A stretch of 64,000 bases of DNA from Ichthyocystis sparus (lineage in GTDB: Bacteria > Pseudomonadota > Gammaproteobacteria > Burkholderiales > 2013Ark19i), in assembly GCF_900078755.1 (NCBI RefSeq), contig NZ_FKIH01000004.1; one strand, written 5' to 3'. Below, piece by piece: positions 50,323 to 59,134 of this stretch (its first letter is position 1; each line of letters begins with the position of its first letter). Below the pieces are notes generated by a model. It was not told the origin of the DNA. It worked only from the letters and a program-made list of their open reading frames with translations, and ran no database searches. Made by a program: the position numbers and the translations under genes.

Positions 50323-52636
50323 TTTGTTCTATCTTGTCTATCCTTATGCCATCAGTGCAAAAATCAGAATTGAATTTTATTTGAGTTGCTATGCCATCTT
50401 TAGGTAAATGGAACCCGGTTATAGCTGCTAGTTTGAGAGTAATACTATTTTGCTCTATATTAGCATCTGGCTCGTTTATAGTAGCTATGGAACCTGGTAG
50501 AAGCTTAATAAAGTTTATTTTGCTTTTGTCAATCCATATGTAAATAATAAGGTTTTTCATGTTTTCAGGAATATTTTCTAAGATTAAGTTCCAAATATGT
50601 CTATCTGAAGTGGATCTACTTAGTAAAATTTTGCCAGTGTCAGATACAGAATAACTAATAGAGCATCCTTTTGTCACTGTAGAAGATGGTTTGCTTTCAT
50701 TTGTATCAGATAAATCCTTTTCTTGCTTGGTTTTTGATGTTTCTTCATTATTATTGATACTATTTGTTGTTACATAATTTTTATTTACCGTAGTGGTTGC
50801 CAAATCTTCATGCCTTTTTTCTGTTTCTGGCGTTATTTTAGTTTTTGAGCTACTGACTTTTTTATAGTTTATGTAAGAAGCGTTTAATTGGACATTAGAT
50901 GCTGTTCCAGAGGAAAAGTTTTGGTCTAACCTGCTTATAGCAGATACCGGATGGATTATATGAGGTGTGACAGCCAATATGATTTCATTTTGCTCCTCGG
51001 AATATGATTTTTTGCCAAATAAATATCCCAATAAAGGTATTCTTTCTATTCCTGGATATCCTGCGTCACTATGGCTTTTGGTATTTTTAAGTAATCCACC
51101 TAAAATTTGAGTTTCATTATTCATTAGACGAAGTGTAGTGGATACATTTCTAGTACCAATGTCATATCCAAATGAGCCATTTCCAAGATCCTGCTTTGAG
51201 AGCATGCTACTTACTTCTAATTTTAAGTTTATAGTTACGTTTTGATCGAATGATATCTTTGGGCTAACTTCTAATTTAAGACCAACATCTATGTAACTAA
51301 CTGAATCTGATATTACCCCAGTTGACGTTGTTGAGGAGCTTTTTAATGGTAATCGTTCCCCTATTTGTATTTCTGCTTTTTCACTATCTCTTACTCTAAT
51401 GCGTGGATCAGCAAGTAAACTTGAGTGTCCTATGGATTCACTGGCTGCAACTGATCCTTGTAGACCACTAACCATAATGTCAGATTTACTTATATCAAGT
51501 AGTTTGTCTAAAGTAGTAGATGCAGTTTTTCCTGAAGATATTACTGAAAAAGATAGATCATTGGGCCATTCAATTCCTAGAGCACGAGCATCATTATGAG
51601 ATACTTCTAGAACTTCAAGCTCAAGTTCAACCTCAGGTGATTCTTGATCTTCTATTGAAACTAGATGCTCTACTGCACCAATAGTATCTGGTGTTGAACG
51701 TACAATAAGATACCCTGACTTTTCGTCCATACTTAAGTCTGTTACATGTAATATGTTTCTTATGCTTTCAGCTATTTTAGTAATGTTGCCTTTAGTTATA
51801 TGAAAAGTTCTAATAGCTAGAGATTCATATTTTCTTATTTTGTCTGGAACATCTGGGAAGAATATGATTGAATTGTTATTCAATATTTTCATCCTAAGAT
51901 TATTTGAAAGACAAATTACAGCAAGGGTGTCTCTTACTGAATTGTCTTTTGATACAATGTTTTCAACATTTTCCAAACGAACTTCTCTATCAAAGAAAAA
52001 ATTAATGCCAGTTACTTTAGATATATTATCTAGTATTATTTGTGTTGTTACATTCTTGTAGTCAATGCTTATTTTTCTGTCAAGCATTCTGTTTATTTCA
52101 TTTTTGTCGCTACTAAGACTTAGCATTGCCTTTTGAGTTTTTTCTAACCAATGCCTAGTTTCTGCATCATCTGGAGAATGTGATAGTATGTTATTTAATA
52201 TTTCCTGAGCTTGCTCATATTGTCTGGAATAATAAAATTTTATTGCTTGCTCTAGTTCAAGATCATTATTTTTAGATACCTCAAGAAATTTAATAATGTT
52301 AGATAACTGATGATATTGGGGGTATATGGCTTTTATTTTTTCTATTTTCTTTTCTGCTTCTTCATATTTTTTTTCCTTTATGAGTAGAAAAGCTTCTCTA
52401 GTTTTTTGTTTAGATACGCGTTCTAAAGTATCCCAATATACTGTTATAAATTCATTGTTGTTTGGCTCTTTATCCAGCGCTTTTTTAAGATGAGGAATAG
52501 CATCTTCTTGATTGCGTGAAAAAGAAAGAATATTTTTAGCTTGTATGTAATCATTACTTGCTGAATCAGTAGCACATCCTTGTGAAATAATAATAATTGA
52601 AATAGGTAAAAATATTTTAAATACATTTCTATTCAC
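50315..52636 (-). CDS. Secretin (GspD/PilQ-like) with TPR and C-terminal domain
   Basis: The outer-membrane channel of the T2SS-like machine, 773 residues. An N-terminal signal with a lipobox-like SQGC (Cys21) is followed by TPR-like helices (about 30-170), an STN/N0 domain (TQIILDNISKVTGINFFFDRE), an N1-type domain, and the secretin core VELELEVLEVSHNDARALG ... ERLPLKSS ... SYIDVGLKLEVSPKIS ... ETQILGGLL and EIILAVTPHII. After a Ser/Thr/Lys-rich linker, the last ~110 residues (SYSVSDTGKILLS to ATQIKFNSDFC) resemble a cohesin-like beta domain. It overlaps the PilP-like gene upstream by 4 bp. Confidence 0.9.
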   Translation of the reverse strand: MNRNVFKIFLPISIIIISQGCATDSASNDYIQAKNILSFSRNQEDAIPHLKKALDKEPNNNEFITVYWDTLERVSKQKTREAFLLIKEKKYEEAEKKIEKIKAIYPQYHQLSNIIKFLEVSKNNDLELEQAIKFYYSRQYEQAQEILNNILSHSPDDAETRHWLEKTQKAMLSLSSDKNEINRMLDRKISIDYKNVTTQIILDNISKVTGINFFFDREVRLENVENIVSKDNSVRDTLAVICLSNNLRMKILNNNSIIFFPDVPDKIRKYESLAIRTFHITKGNITKIAESIRNILHVTDLSMDEKSGYLIVRSTPDTIGAVEHLVSIEDQESPEVELELEVLEVSHNDARALGIEWPNDLSFSVISSGKTASTTLDKLLDISKSDIMVSGLQGSVAASESIGHSSLLADPRIRVRDSEKAEIQIGERLPLKSSSTTSTGVISDSVSYIDVGLKLEVSPKISFDQNVTINLKLEVSSMLSKQDLGNGSFGYDIGTRNVSTTLRLMNNETQILGGLLKNTKSHSDAGYPGIERIPLLGYLFGKKSYSEEQNEIILAVTPHIIHPVSAISRLDQNFSSGTASNVQLNASYINYKKVSSSKTKITPETEKRHEDLATTTVNKNYVTTNSINNNEETSKTKQEKDLSDTNESKPSSTVTKGCSISYSVSDTGKILLSRSTSDRHIWNLILENIPENMKNLIIYIWIDKSKINFIKLLPGSIATINEPDANIEQNSITLKLAAITGFHLPKDGIATQIKFNSDFCTDGIRIDKIEQNV

Positions 52637-53097
52637 GTCTCAGCTCCGATGGTTATTTCTCTTTTTGAGAAGTCCCGCATGTCTGTAAAAATAAGCTTGT
52701 TTTTCTCTAGGTAATCGTACCTATAGTTACCAGGGAGTATATTTCCTTCTTTTACTACTATTGTTTGATTGTTATACTCGAGAAAGATATACTGAGTGTT
52801 TTCATATATCATTTTGCCAATGTATTTGTACGGTATTGGCTGCTCCAGTATAACAGCGTTGGGTTTAAATATTTTACCAACCGTATTTTTCTCTGTTTGT
52901 GATGGCTTTAGATTATTGCTAGAGAAAATATTAAGCGTATCTGACCATGTTGAGGTTGTTGGTTCATACTTTGTTTTAATCACAGTGTTGCTATCCTTTT
53001 TGTAGTGTGTCTCATGTTGGGGTTTGATTATTACATTGTAAGCACAGTAAGCAGCAGCAATGCTGATTAAAGAGATGTAAGTGACAGCTTTTTTCAT
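52633..53097 (-). CDS. GspC/PilP-like periplasmic linker protein
   Basis: 154 residues with an N-terminal membrane helix (about 5-22) and a C-terminal beta domain, IPYKYIGKMIYENTQYIFLEYNNQTIVVKEGNILPGNYRYDYL, that resembles the HR domain of PulC/GspC and PilP. Similar genes at this place in Burkholderiales are sometimes called secretion system X translation initiation factor. It is expected to connect the inner-membrane platform to the secretin. It overlaps both neighbours by 4 bp. Confidence 0.75.
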   Translation of the reverse strand: MKKAVTYISLISIAAAYCAYNVIIKPQHETHYKKDSNTVIKTKYEPTTSTWSDTLNIFSSNNLKPSQTEKNTVGKIFKPNAVILEQPIPYKYIGKMIYENTQYIFLEYNNQTIVVKEGNILPGNYRYDYLEKNKLIFTDMRDFSKREITIGAET

Positions 53098-53636
53098 ACC
53101 TTAAGTGATCTATTTGTAATGAGTGTTAAATCCATTTTAACGTTAATTATAGGATTGGAGTCAATACGGTTGGTTATTCTACTAAAACTAACACTATCTA
53201 GTACAATCAGAGGAGAAATGTCTAGTATGGTAGCTGCAATTTTTTGTGCATCTGCTGCAAAAACATCAAAATACAAGCTTACCTCAGTTTTGTTATACAA
53301 ATCCTTGGGGCTATATTGATAGTTATTGGTGTTGGACAGCTTTTTTATGTCTATATGATCATATGTCTTTAGAATATTATGAATAAGTTCGTTTTCATTA
53401 CTTATTTTTGCAAAGTCTTTCATAAAATCTACTTTAGTGCCAAAGTAATGCCCAGAGGCTGTATTGGTTGATTTTACATTTTTTAGATTATTTGCTAAGT
53501 ACAGAGATGATAAAGATATTATAAATATAGATATCAAAATCAATACTGCTGCAGTTAAATTACTTCCTGTAAGTTTTTGCAGTTGACGATATGTTAACCA
53601 TAGCAAGTAATGTTTTGAAAAATAGGTATTATTCAT
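53094..53636 (-). CDS. PilO/GspM-like inner-membrane protein
   Basis: 180 residues with one membrane helix (about 28-48) and a periplasmic ferredoxin-like region ending LIVLDSVSFSRITNRIDSNPIINVKMDLTLI. Size, topology and position between the PilN/GspL-like and PilP-like genes fit PilO/GspM. Primary sequence similarity is low, so the call rests on topology and gene order. Confidence 0.65.
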   Translation of the reverse strand: MNNTYFSKHYLLWLTYRQLQKLTGSNLTAAVLILISIFIISLSSLYLANNLKNVKSTNTASGHYFGTKVDFMKDFAKISNENELIHNILKTYDHIDIKKLSNTNNYQYSPKDLYNKTEVSLYFDVFAADAQKIAATILDISPLIVLDSVSFSRITNRIDSNPIINVKMDLTLITNRSLKV

Positions 53637-54804
53637 TTTGATTGCCTATGCTAATTACAAATTGCCGTGATTTTTCTAGTGAATATTTATCTAAATGTAC
53701 AGAAAGTTTTGGAAACTGAGTTTGTAGGGATTTGATATAAGAATTCAAATCTTCCAAAGATGGTGTCGTACCTTCTAAATGATAAAAGTTTGGGTTCTTG
53801 ATACTTAATCTATTAATATTAATATGTATATTTTTCTTGGGTTTTATTTTTTGGTATATAGACAATAGATTGAATTTTGACTTGAACATCCACTGCAGTA
53901 TTTCTGTTTTTGCTTTCCTAATTGTTGGTGACGGCGTATTTAATTGGATAGATTGTCGATTAATTAGGTTAATGTATGTTCTAACAGAGTATATATAAAA
54001 CAGAGACAAAATTAGAATACTCGCAGCTACCATGAAAGTACTCCTTTTTTTGTTATTTTCTAATGAATTGTTTATTCTATAGTAATAAGGTATATTTTTA
54101 CCAGATATAGATTTTGTATGGGCTTGTTTTATTGAACTATCTTCAATACCAGACATAATTAATTCTTGATGCTGTAAGTATGAAATATGTATAGAAGTAA
54201 TATTGTCATTAATATTCATTTGCAAGAATGAGCGCTTTATAAATATAGGCAACGGATTGGTCGATGTAGACATAATTTTTTCTTGATACACCGCACAAAT
54301 ATATCTATTCTTCCAATATACTGAAGTTAGAGTGTTTTGTTCAACCATAACAGATAAGTGATTGCTGTTGTCTACACAAGAATGTAGCCATGATATGTAT
54401 ATATTTCTAATGGATATATTATTTTTATCTAGAATAGATAACAACTCTTTTTCAACGTCGTAGAAAAATATAGATTCTATTGGTTCCCTGTAATTTCGTG
54501 ATATAAGTTTTTTCTGAAAAGATATAAGATTTCTTTTTTGAGAAACATAAAAATTGCTACACCATTTGTCAATCATAACAAAGGGGTTATTTTCTATAGA
54601 AGATATCCAAGGCACAAAAAGTTGTTCTGATATGTCTGCCCCTATTATTAGGTCAATCTCTTTAAGTTGCAGGCTGTTATCCTCTAACAGATGTTCTACT
54701 ATTTGCGGAATTTTATTTTTTTCATCAGAAATTATTTTTTTATCGGTCCCTAATATTTCTACATACATGGAAGAAACATATATGGTCTTTATATTAGTAG
54801 ACAC
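53629..54804 (-). CDS. GspL/PilM-PilN-like assembly platform protein
   Basis: 391 residues. The N-terminal ~260 fit a cytoplasmic actin-like GspL/PilM domain: an opening beta strand IYVSSMYVEIL, then LIIGADISEQLFVPWI. A membrane helix (about 265-285, FMVAASILILSLFYIYSVRT) and a small periplasmic domain follow (LEGTTPSLEDLNSYIKSLQTQFPKLSV). It links the GspE-type ATPase to the PilO-like partner. The start overlaps the gspE stop by 11 bp, and its stop overlaps the PilO-like gene by 8 bp. Confidence 0.65.
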   Translation of the reverse strand: MSTNIKTIYVSSMYVEILGTDKKIISDEKNKIPQIVEHLLEDNSLQLKEIDLIIGADISEQLFVPWISSIENNPFVMIDKWCSNFYVSQKRNLISFQKKLISRNYREPIESIFFYDVEKELLSILDKNNISIRNIYISWLHSCVDNSNHLSVMVEQNTLTSVYWKNRYICAVYQEKIMSTSTNPLPIFIKRSFLQMNINDNITSIHISYLQHQELIMSGIEDSSIKQAHTKSISGKNIPYYYRINNSLENNKKRSTFMVAASILILSLFYIYSVRTYINLINRQSIQLNTPSPTIRKAKTEILQWMFKSKFNLLSIYQKIKPKKNIHININRLSIKNPNFYHLEGTTPSLEDLNSYIKSLQTQFPKLSVHLDKYSLEKSRQFVISIGNQNE

Positions 54805-56428
54805 GTCTGATCTCTCTAATAGTTGTTTGTCCCGAGTTAAGCGCTTTTATTGCCATATCTTTTATGCTGATGAATTTGTTCTCTCTAGCAACTAATTTTA
54901 ATTGAGAAATAGAGGCATGATTTATAACAAGATCTCTGATTTTATCATTGAAAATAATTCCTTCTGCCAAGGCATATCTTCCTTTATATCCAGATCCATG
55001 GCATTGTCCACAGCCAACGTTTTTGTAAAGGGAGTTTTTTATGTCATCTGTAGATAATCCTGATTCCTCTATTTCCTGTTTTGTTGGTGTGTATTCTTGT
55101 TTGCAATTAGGGCAAAGTTTCTTCACTAATCGCTGTCCAATGATTCCATTTAACGCAGTAGCCAGATTATAGCTATCTATACCCATGTGAAGAAAGCGAC
55201 TTAATACATCAAAAATATTATTAGCGTGAACTGTAGTTAAAACTAGATGCCCAGTAAGTGAGGCCTGGATTGCTATTTGTGCAGTTCCATGGTCCCGTAT
55301 TTCCCCTACCATTATAATATCGGGATCATGCCGCAGAATAGAGCGTAGTCCATTAGCAAAAGTTAAACCTTTTTTCTCATTTACCGGTATCTGTAAAACA
55401 CCTTTTAGACTATATTCTACTGGATCTTCAATTGTAATAATTTTTTGTTCGCGATTGTCTATTTCTTCTAATGATGCGTATAGTGTTGTTGTTTTTCCCG
55501 ATCCTGTAGGACCAGTAACCAAAAACATGCCATAGGGACGTTTGCCGAGAATACGTATAATATCTATTATTTCTGGATCTAGCCCAAGGCTATTTAGAGA
55601 TATGCTGGACTGATTGGATTCAAATGTGCGTTTGTCTAGCACCCTAATAACAGCGTCCTCTCCAAAGTTATTAGGCATAATCGATACTCTAAAATCTACT
55701 TCCCTATCTTTTATGCGAGCACGGAATCTTCCATCTTGAGGTATTCTTTGTTCTGTAGTGTCAAGGTTAGATAAAATTTTTATGCGAGATATGATTTGCT
55801 GAGATATTTCTTTACTTTCAAAAGAACTAACGTAAATTAGAGATCCGTCTATACGGAATCTAACTGACATTCCATGCTCATTTGACTCTAGATGAATGTC
55901 ACTTGCTGATAAAGATAAGCCATCGTAAAGGGTAGAATTGAGTGTTCTTACTATTAAGTTTTGATCACTAGTTACAGACGACAGGGATAGATTGACTACA
56001 GATGAGTCCTCCTTTACTTGTTCATTAGAGTCTGAAACAACTTCCGTAAGAACTCGTAATTCACTTTCACACCAGTGTAAGTAAGCCTTTATATCTTTTT
56101 CTGGTGATATGTAAATCTGGTGTTCAGGAAGGTAGTAGTGTATCCAATTGACTAGTTCCTTATCAAAAGGATTAAATAAAATTACCCTTTTTTCAGCATC
56201 TTTTTGTATTATGCAACCTTTGGAAAGACAATAGGAAAAGCTTAGCTTTTCAAAATCTGGTTCACATGATACAAGGTCGTCAAACAATAGAACACTATAT
56301 CCAAACATTTTTCCAAGAGTACGTGATAGCTCAATTGGTGGCTTGTCTCTATATTTTTCTTTAACGTTTTTCCAGCCTAGTTTTGACAAGTTGCTAAGAG
56401 TATCTAGACTAATGTTAGAATTGCCCAT
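54794..56428 (-). CDS. gspE: GspE/PilB-type assembly ATPase
   Basis: The motor ATPase that drives pseudopilus assembly. The 544 residues have an N-terminal MshEN-like domain, then SASDIHLE, Walker A GPTGSGKTTTLYASL, the Asp box ITIEDPVEYSL, Walker B DPDIIMVGEIRDHGTAQIAIQASLTGHL and a zinc-binding CX2C...CX2C motif (LCPNCKQEY and CGQCHGSGYKGR) near residue 465. It is followed by gspL-like and preceded by gspF at 11 bp. Confidence 0.93.
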   Translation of the reverse strand: MGNSNISLDTLSNLSKLGWKNVKEKYRDKPPIELSRTLGKMFGYSVLLFDDLVSCEPDFEKLSFSYCLSKGCIIQKDAEKRVILFNPFDKELVNWIHYYLPEHQIYISPEKDIKAYLHWCESELRVLTEVVSDSNEQVKEDSSVVNLSLSSVTSDQNLIVRTLNSTLYDGLSLSASDIHLESNEHGMSVRFRIDGSLIYVSSFESKEISQQIISRIKILSNLDTTEQRIPQDGRFRARIKDREVDFRVSIMPNNFGEDAVIRVLDKRTFESNQSSISLNSLGLDPEIIDIIRILGKRPYGMFLVTGPTGSGKTTTLYASLEEIDNREQKIITIEDPVEYSLKGVLQIPVNEKKGLTFANGLRSILRHDPDIIMVGEIRDHGTAQIAIQASLTGHLVLTTVHANNIFDVLSRFLHMGIDSYNLATALNGIIGQRLVKKLCPNCKQEYTPTKQEIEESGLSTDDIKNSLYKNVGCGQCHGSGYKGRYALAEGIIFNDKIRDLVINHASISQLKLVARENKFISIKDMAIKALNSGQTTIREIRRVY

Positions 56429-56439
56429 TTATGTCCCTA

Positions 56440-57630
56440 TTACATTATTGACCCAGTTAGGTCAAATATAGGGGTGTACATTAGTATCAAAATTCCCCCT
56501 ACTATGATTCCTAGCGCAACCATTATCGTGGGTTCAGCAATTTTAGTGGCTCTGTCTATCCAACGAGAGAAATATTTTTCATGAAATATTGCTGATTTTA
56601 GGAGCATTTTGGGCAACGATCCTGATTTTTCTCCAACTGATACCAGAGACGATGTTATTGGATCACTTAGATTGTATTTATCCAAAGAAGATGATAGTAA
56701 CCCACCTTGTTCTATTTCTTCTATAACTGATGTTAGGTTGTTTCTTTCTTCTTCACTTAGTATGTTATATGATAGATGTAGTGCTCTAGGAAGATCTATT
56801 CCCGATTCTAAAAGTAATGCTAGGGCACGTGAGAATTTGGCTCTACGGTATATTTTGACCTTTTCCTTTATCAATCCTGTATTTAATACTATGGATACTG
56901 TCTTGTTCCTAAACGATTTGTCTTTAACGGCATATATTATTAAAAGCACTATTGCAATTACATTGGCATATACAAGTGTTATGTGATTGTGGACAAAGCT
57001 TCCTATTTTTACAACGACTAAAGAAGCTCCAGATACGTTTCCGGATCCATCTTTAATAATACTGGCAAATTTAGGTATTACATAGCTAAATAGGAATAGA
57101 ATAACTAGTGATCCTATAGATAGGATTGTTATAGGGTATATACTGGCTGACTTGATTTTTGCTACTATGGTGTCGATGTTATTTTGGTATTCTATGTATC
57201 TTGCAAAAGTTTCTCTTATGTTGCCACTTCTTTCAGTTGCTTTGATCGATGCTATGAGTAAGTCGGAGAAGATATGGGATTGTTTCTGCAAAGCATTAGA
57301 CAGTGGTACGCCATGCTCTAGATCACTTGTGATTTCTTGAAGTGTTTGTTTATGTGATAACTCTTTTTCTTTAAGGTAGAGAGTCCTTAGAGTTTCTTTG
57401 ATAGTTAATCCAGCTTCTATAAGTGTGAGTAGCTCCTCACAAAAAATAGCAACGTCGAAGTTAGATGATTTTTTTTTTGAGTTATTTATTAATGATTCTT
57501 GTGATGTAACGTATAGTACGTCCAATCCCCTAGACTTGGCATGCAAAACTGCCTCAGATTCACTTGAAGCGAATACTGTATCACTCCCAGTTTCTGTGCC
57601 TATTTTAAATTTAACAGTGAATGGCTGCAT
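56440..57630 (-). CDS. gspF: GspF/PilC-type inner-membrane platform protein
   Basis: The polytopic platform protein on which the ATPase acts. The 396 residues show two copies of the GspF domain: FCEELLTLIEAGLTIKETLRTLYL ... ATERSGNIRETFARYIEYQ and FSRALALLLESGIDLPRALHLS ... SVGEKSGSLPKMLLKSA, with three membrane helices (about 165-185, 215-235 and 370-390). It lies 5 bp behind gspG. Confidence 0.92.
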   Translation of the reverse strand: MQPFTVKFKIGTETGSDTVFASSESEAVLHAKSRGLDVLYVTSQESLINNSKKKSSNFDVAIFCEELLTLIEAGLTIKETLRTLYLKEKELSHKQTLQEITSDLEHGVPLSNALQKQSHIFSDLLIASIKATERSGNIRETFARYIEYQNNIDTIVAKIKSASIYPITILSIGSLVILFLFSYVIPKFASIIKDGSGNVSGASLVVVKIGSFVHNHITLVYANVIAIVLLIIYAVKDKSFRNKTVSIVLNTGLIKEKVKIYRRAKFSRALALLLESGIDLPRALHLSYNILSEEERNNLTSVIEEIEQGGLLSSSLDKYNLSDPITSSLVSVGEKSGSLPKMLLKSAIFHEKYFSRWIDRATKIAEPTIMVALGIIVGGILILMYTPIFDLTGSIM

Positions 57631-57635
57631 CTTCT

Positions 57636-58058
57636 CTACTGATAATATATGTTTTTATCGGTATCTCCTTGACCGCTATTTGCGGTACCTCCCCCAGTGG
57701 AGTAAAGAGTGAAGTTTTCTTCCGATGTTCTCTTGTAAATATATTCGTTTCCCCATGGATCAGAAGGGATATCCTCTTTGAGATAAGGGCCAGACCACGT
57801 TTTTAAGTTTGCTACATTTTTTTCTAGAGCTGCTAGTCCTTCTTCTGTAGATGGATATGAACCGTTATCTATCCTGTAAGCATCCAGTGCCTCACCAAAG
57901 GCCTGCATTTGGGCCCTGGTTGTTTCATGTTTTGATCTTTCCAGTTGAGAGAAATAGCGAGGACCGACATAAGATGCTAGTAATCCTATTATTACAATAA
58001 CTACAAGTAACTCTATGAGAGTGAAGCCAGTTTTGTTTATACAAGGTGTTTTTATCAT
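57636..58058 (-). CDS. gspG: Major pseudopilin GspG
   Basis: The main pseudopilin, 140 residues. The prepilin site KTGFTLIELLVVIVIIGLLAS is canonical (cleavage after Gly11, Glu16 at +5). The GspG body is typical: ALDAYRIDNGSYPSTEEGLAALE and the C-terminal calcium-site region DIPSDPWGNEYIYK with LYSTGGGTANSGQGDTDKNIYY. It heads the cluster transcribed leftward to pilT. A prepilin peptidase (pilD/gspO) is not in the window. Confidence 0.95.
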   Translation of the reverse strand: MIKTPCINKTGFTLIELLVVIVIIGLLASYVGPRYFSQLERSKHETTRAQMQAFGEALDAYRIDNGSYPSTEEGLAALEKNVANLKTWSGPYLKEDIPSDPWGNEYIYKRTSEENFTLYSTGGGTANSGQGDTDKNIYYQ

Positions 58059-58155
58059 TCCTATTCCATATATTACTTATCAATAGTTAGTTCTACTAGA
58101 TTATAAAGGCGAAAAGGGCAATGAGACTGTTAGTGTACCACCACCATCCTGGATG

Positions 58156-58581
58156 TCACAGAGATGGTTTCAGTTTTACCAACATAACTATTCCAACTAG
58201 GAGAATAGTAGGAATTTCGTTAAATAGGCGATAAAAGCGTTCGGAGTGGGTGTTTTTTCTATTTTGAAAAATTTTTATGAATCTTCCGCACATGCCATGG
58301 TACATACTCAATATTATGACCAGCAACATCTTTGCATGAAACCAATGAGCGTGCCACCAATTGCCCACCAAGGCCGCATATAACCCAAAAACCCATGTAG
58401 CTATCATACTAGGAAGCGAAATTATCCGATACAGCCTTCTTTCCATAGTTATAAAAAGATCATATCCTAGTTTATCTTTTGTTATGCTGTGGTATACAAA
58501 TAGTCGTGGCAAGTAAAATAGAGAAGACATCCAAGCTATTACAGCAATTATATGGATAGAGATTATAAGGTTGTATTCCAC
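58156..58581 (-). CDS. hemJ: Protoporphyrinogen oxidase HemJ
   Basis: An inner-membrane protein of 141 residues and four helices that oxidises protoporphyrinogen IX. HIIAVIAWMSSLFYLPRLFVYH carries the conserved His and Trp; MERRLYRIISLPSMIATWVFGL and WFHAKMLLVIILSMYHGMCG are characteristic. The start is a GTG at 58581. With hemE and hemW in the window it fits an oxygen-tolerant heme pathway in which HemJ replaces HemG/HemY. It follows ruvX by 12 bp. Confidence 0.9.
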   Translation of the reverse strand: MEYNLIISIHIIAVIAWMSSLFYLPRLFVYHSITKDKLGYDLFITMERRLYRIISLPSMIATWVFGLYAALVGNWWHAHWFHAKMLLVIILSMYHGMCGRFIKIFQNRKNTHSERFYRLFNEIPTILLVGIVMLVKLKPSL

Positions 58582-58593
58582 TTCTAACTCATC

Positions 58594-59016
58594 CTAGTTT
58601 AGGTGCTCGTTGATAAAAGATTGGAGTATTATTTGGGCCGAAACCTTGTCTATTAGATCTTTATTGCTCTTTGCTATGCGTATTTGCTGCTTTAGATAAG
58701 ATTCTGCTTCCCATGATGACAAATTTTCTTCATGCAGCACGCAAGCGATACAATATGATTCCTCCATGGATAGGGCTGTTGATTTGCAATACTTCATCAT
58801 CATCTCGTTTCCGATAGGATAGCCTACTACTATCAACCGAGGCTGCCAGGACTGGATTATCGGCCCCACTTGATCCAGGAAGTCTTGGCTACTTTTGTGG
58901 TGTATAGTGTCCAGCGGAGATGTTGTCTTAGTTAGAGTATTCCCAATACAGACGCCAGTCCTCCTAAGCCCACAGTCAATACCGAGAAGAGTTTCTACCT
59001 TGTGCAGGTCGACCAC
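58594..59016 (-). CDS. ruvX: RuvX/YqgF-type Holliday junction resolvase-like protein
   Basis: 140 residues with the RNase H-like fold of YqgF, linked in other bacteria to 16S rRNA 5'-end processing or Holliday junctions. The first catalytic Asp (LLGIDCGLRRTGV), the LIVVGYPIGN stretch and the last Asp (IDKVSAQIILQSF) are kept. The usual DER in HDERLST reads EEN here (LHEENLSSWEAES), so one acidic residue is Glu for Asp and the Arg is Asn. Activity may be altered. The yqgE gene often upstream is absent. Confidence 0.82.
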   Translation of the reverse strand: MVDLHKVETLLGIDCGLRRTGVCIGNTLTKTTSPLDTIHHKSSQDFLDQVGPIIQSWQPRLIVVGYPIGNEMMMKYCKSTALSMEESYCIACVLHEENLSSWEAESYLKQQIRIAKSNKDLIDKVSAQIILQSFINEHLN

Positions 59017-59134
59017 AGTATGATGCTTATAGGTAACCTAACTACAATCTCGACACTCATCCCTACACCTCCTACATTACAAAGCGTCCAACACCTAAAC
59101 CCTCCCGCATTCTACATATAACTCGTCCAAATAT

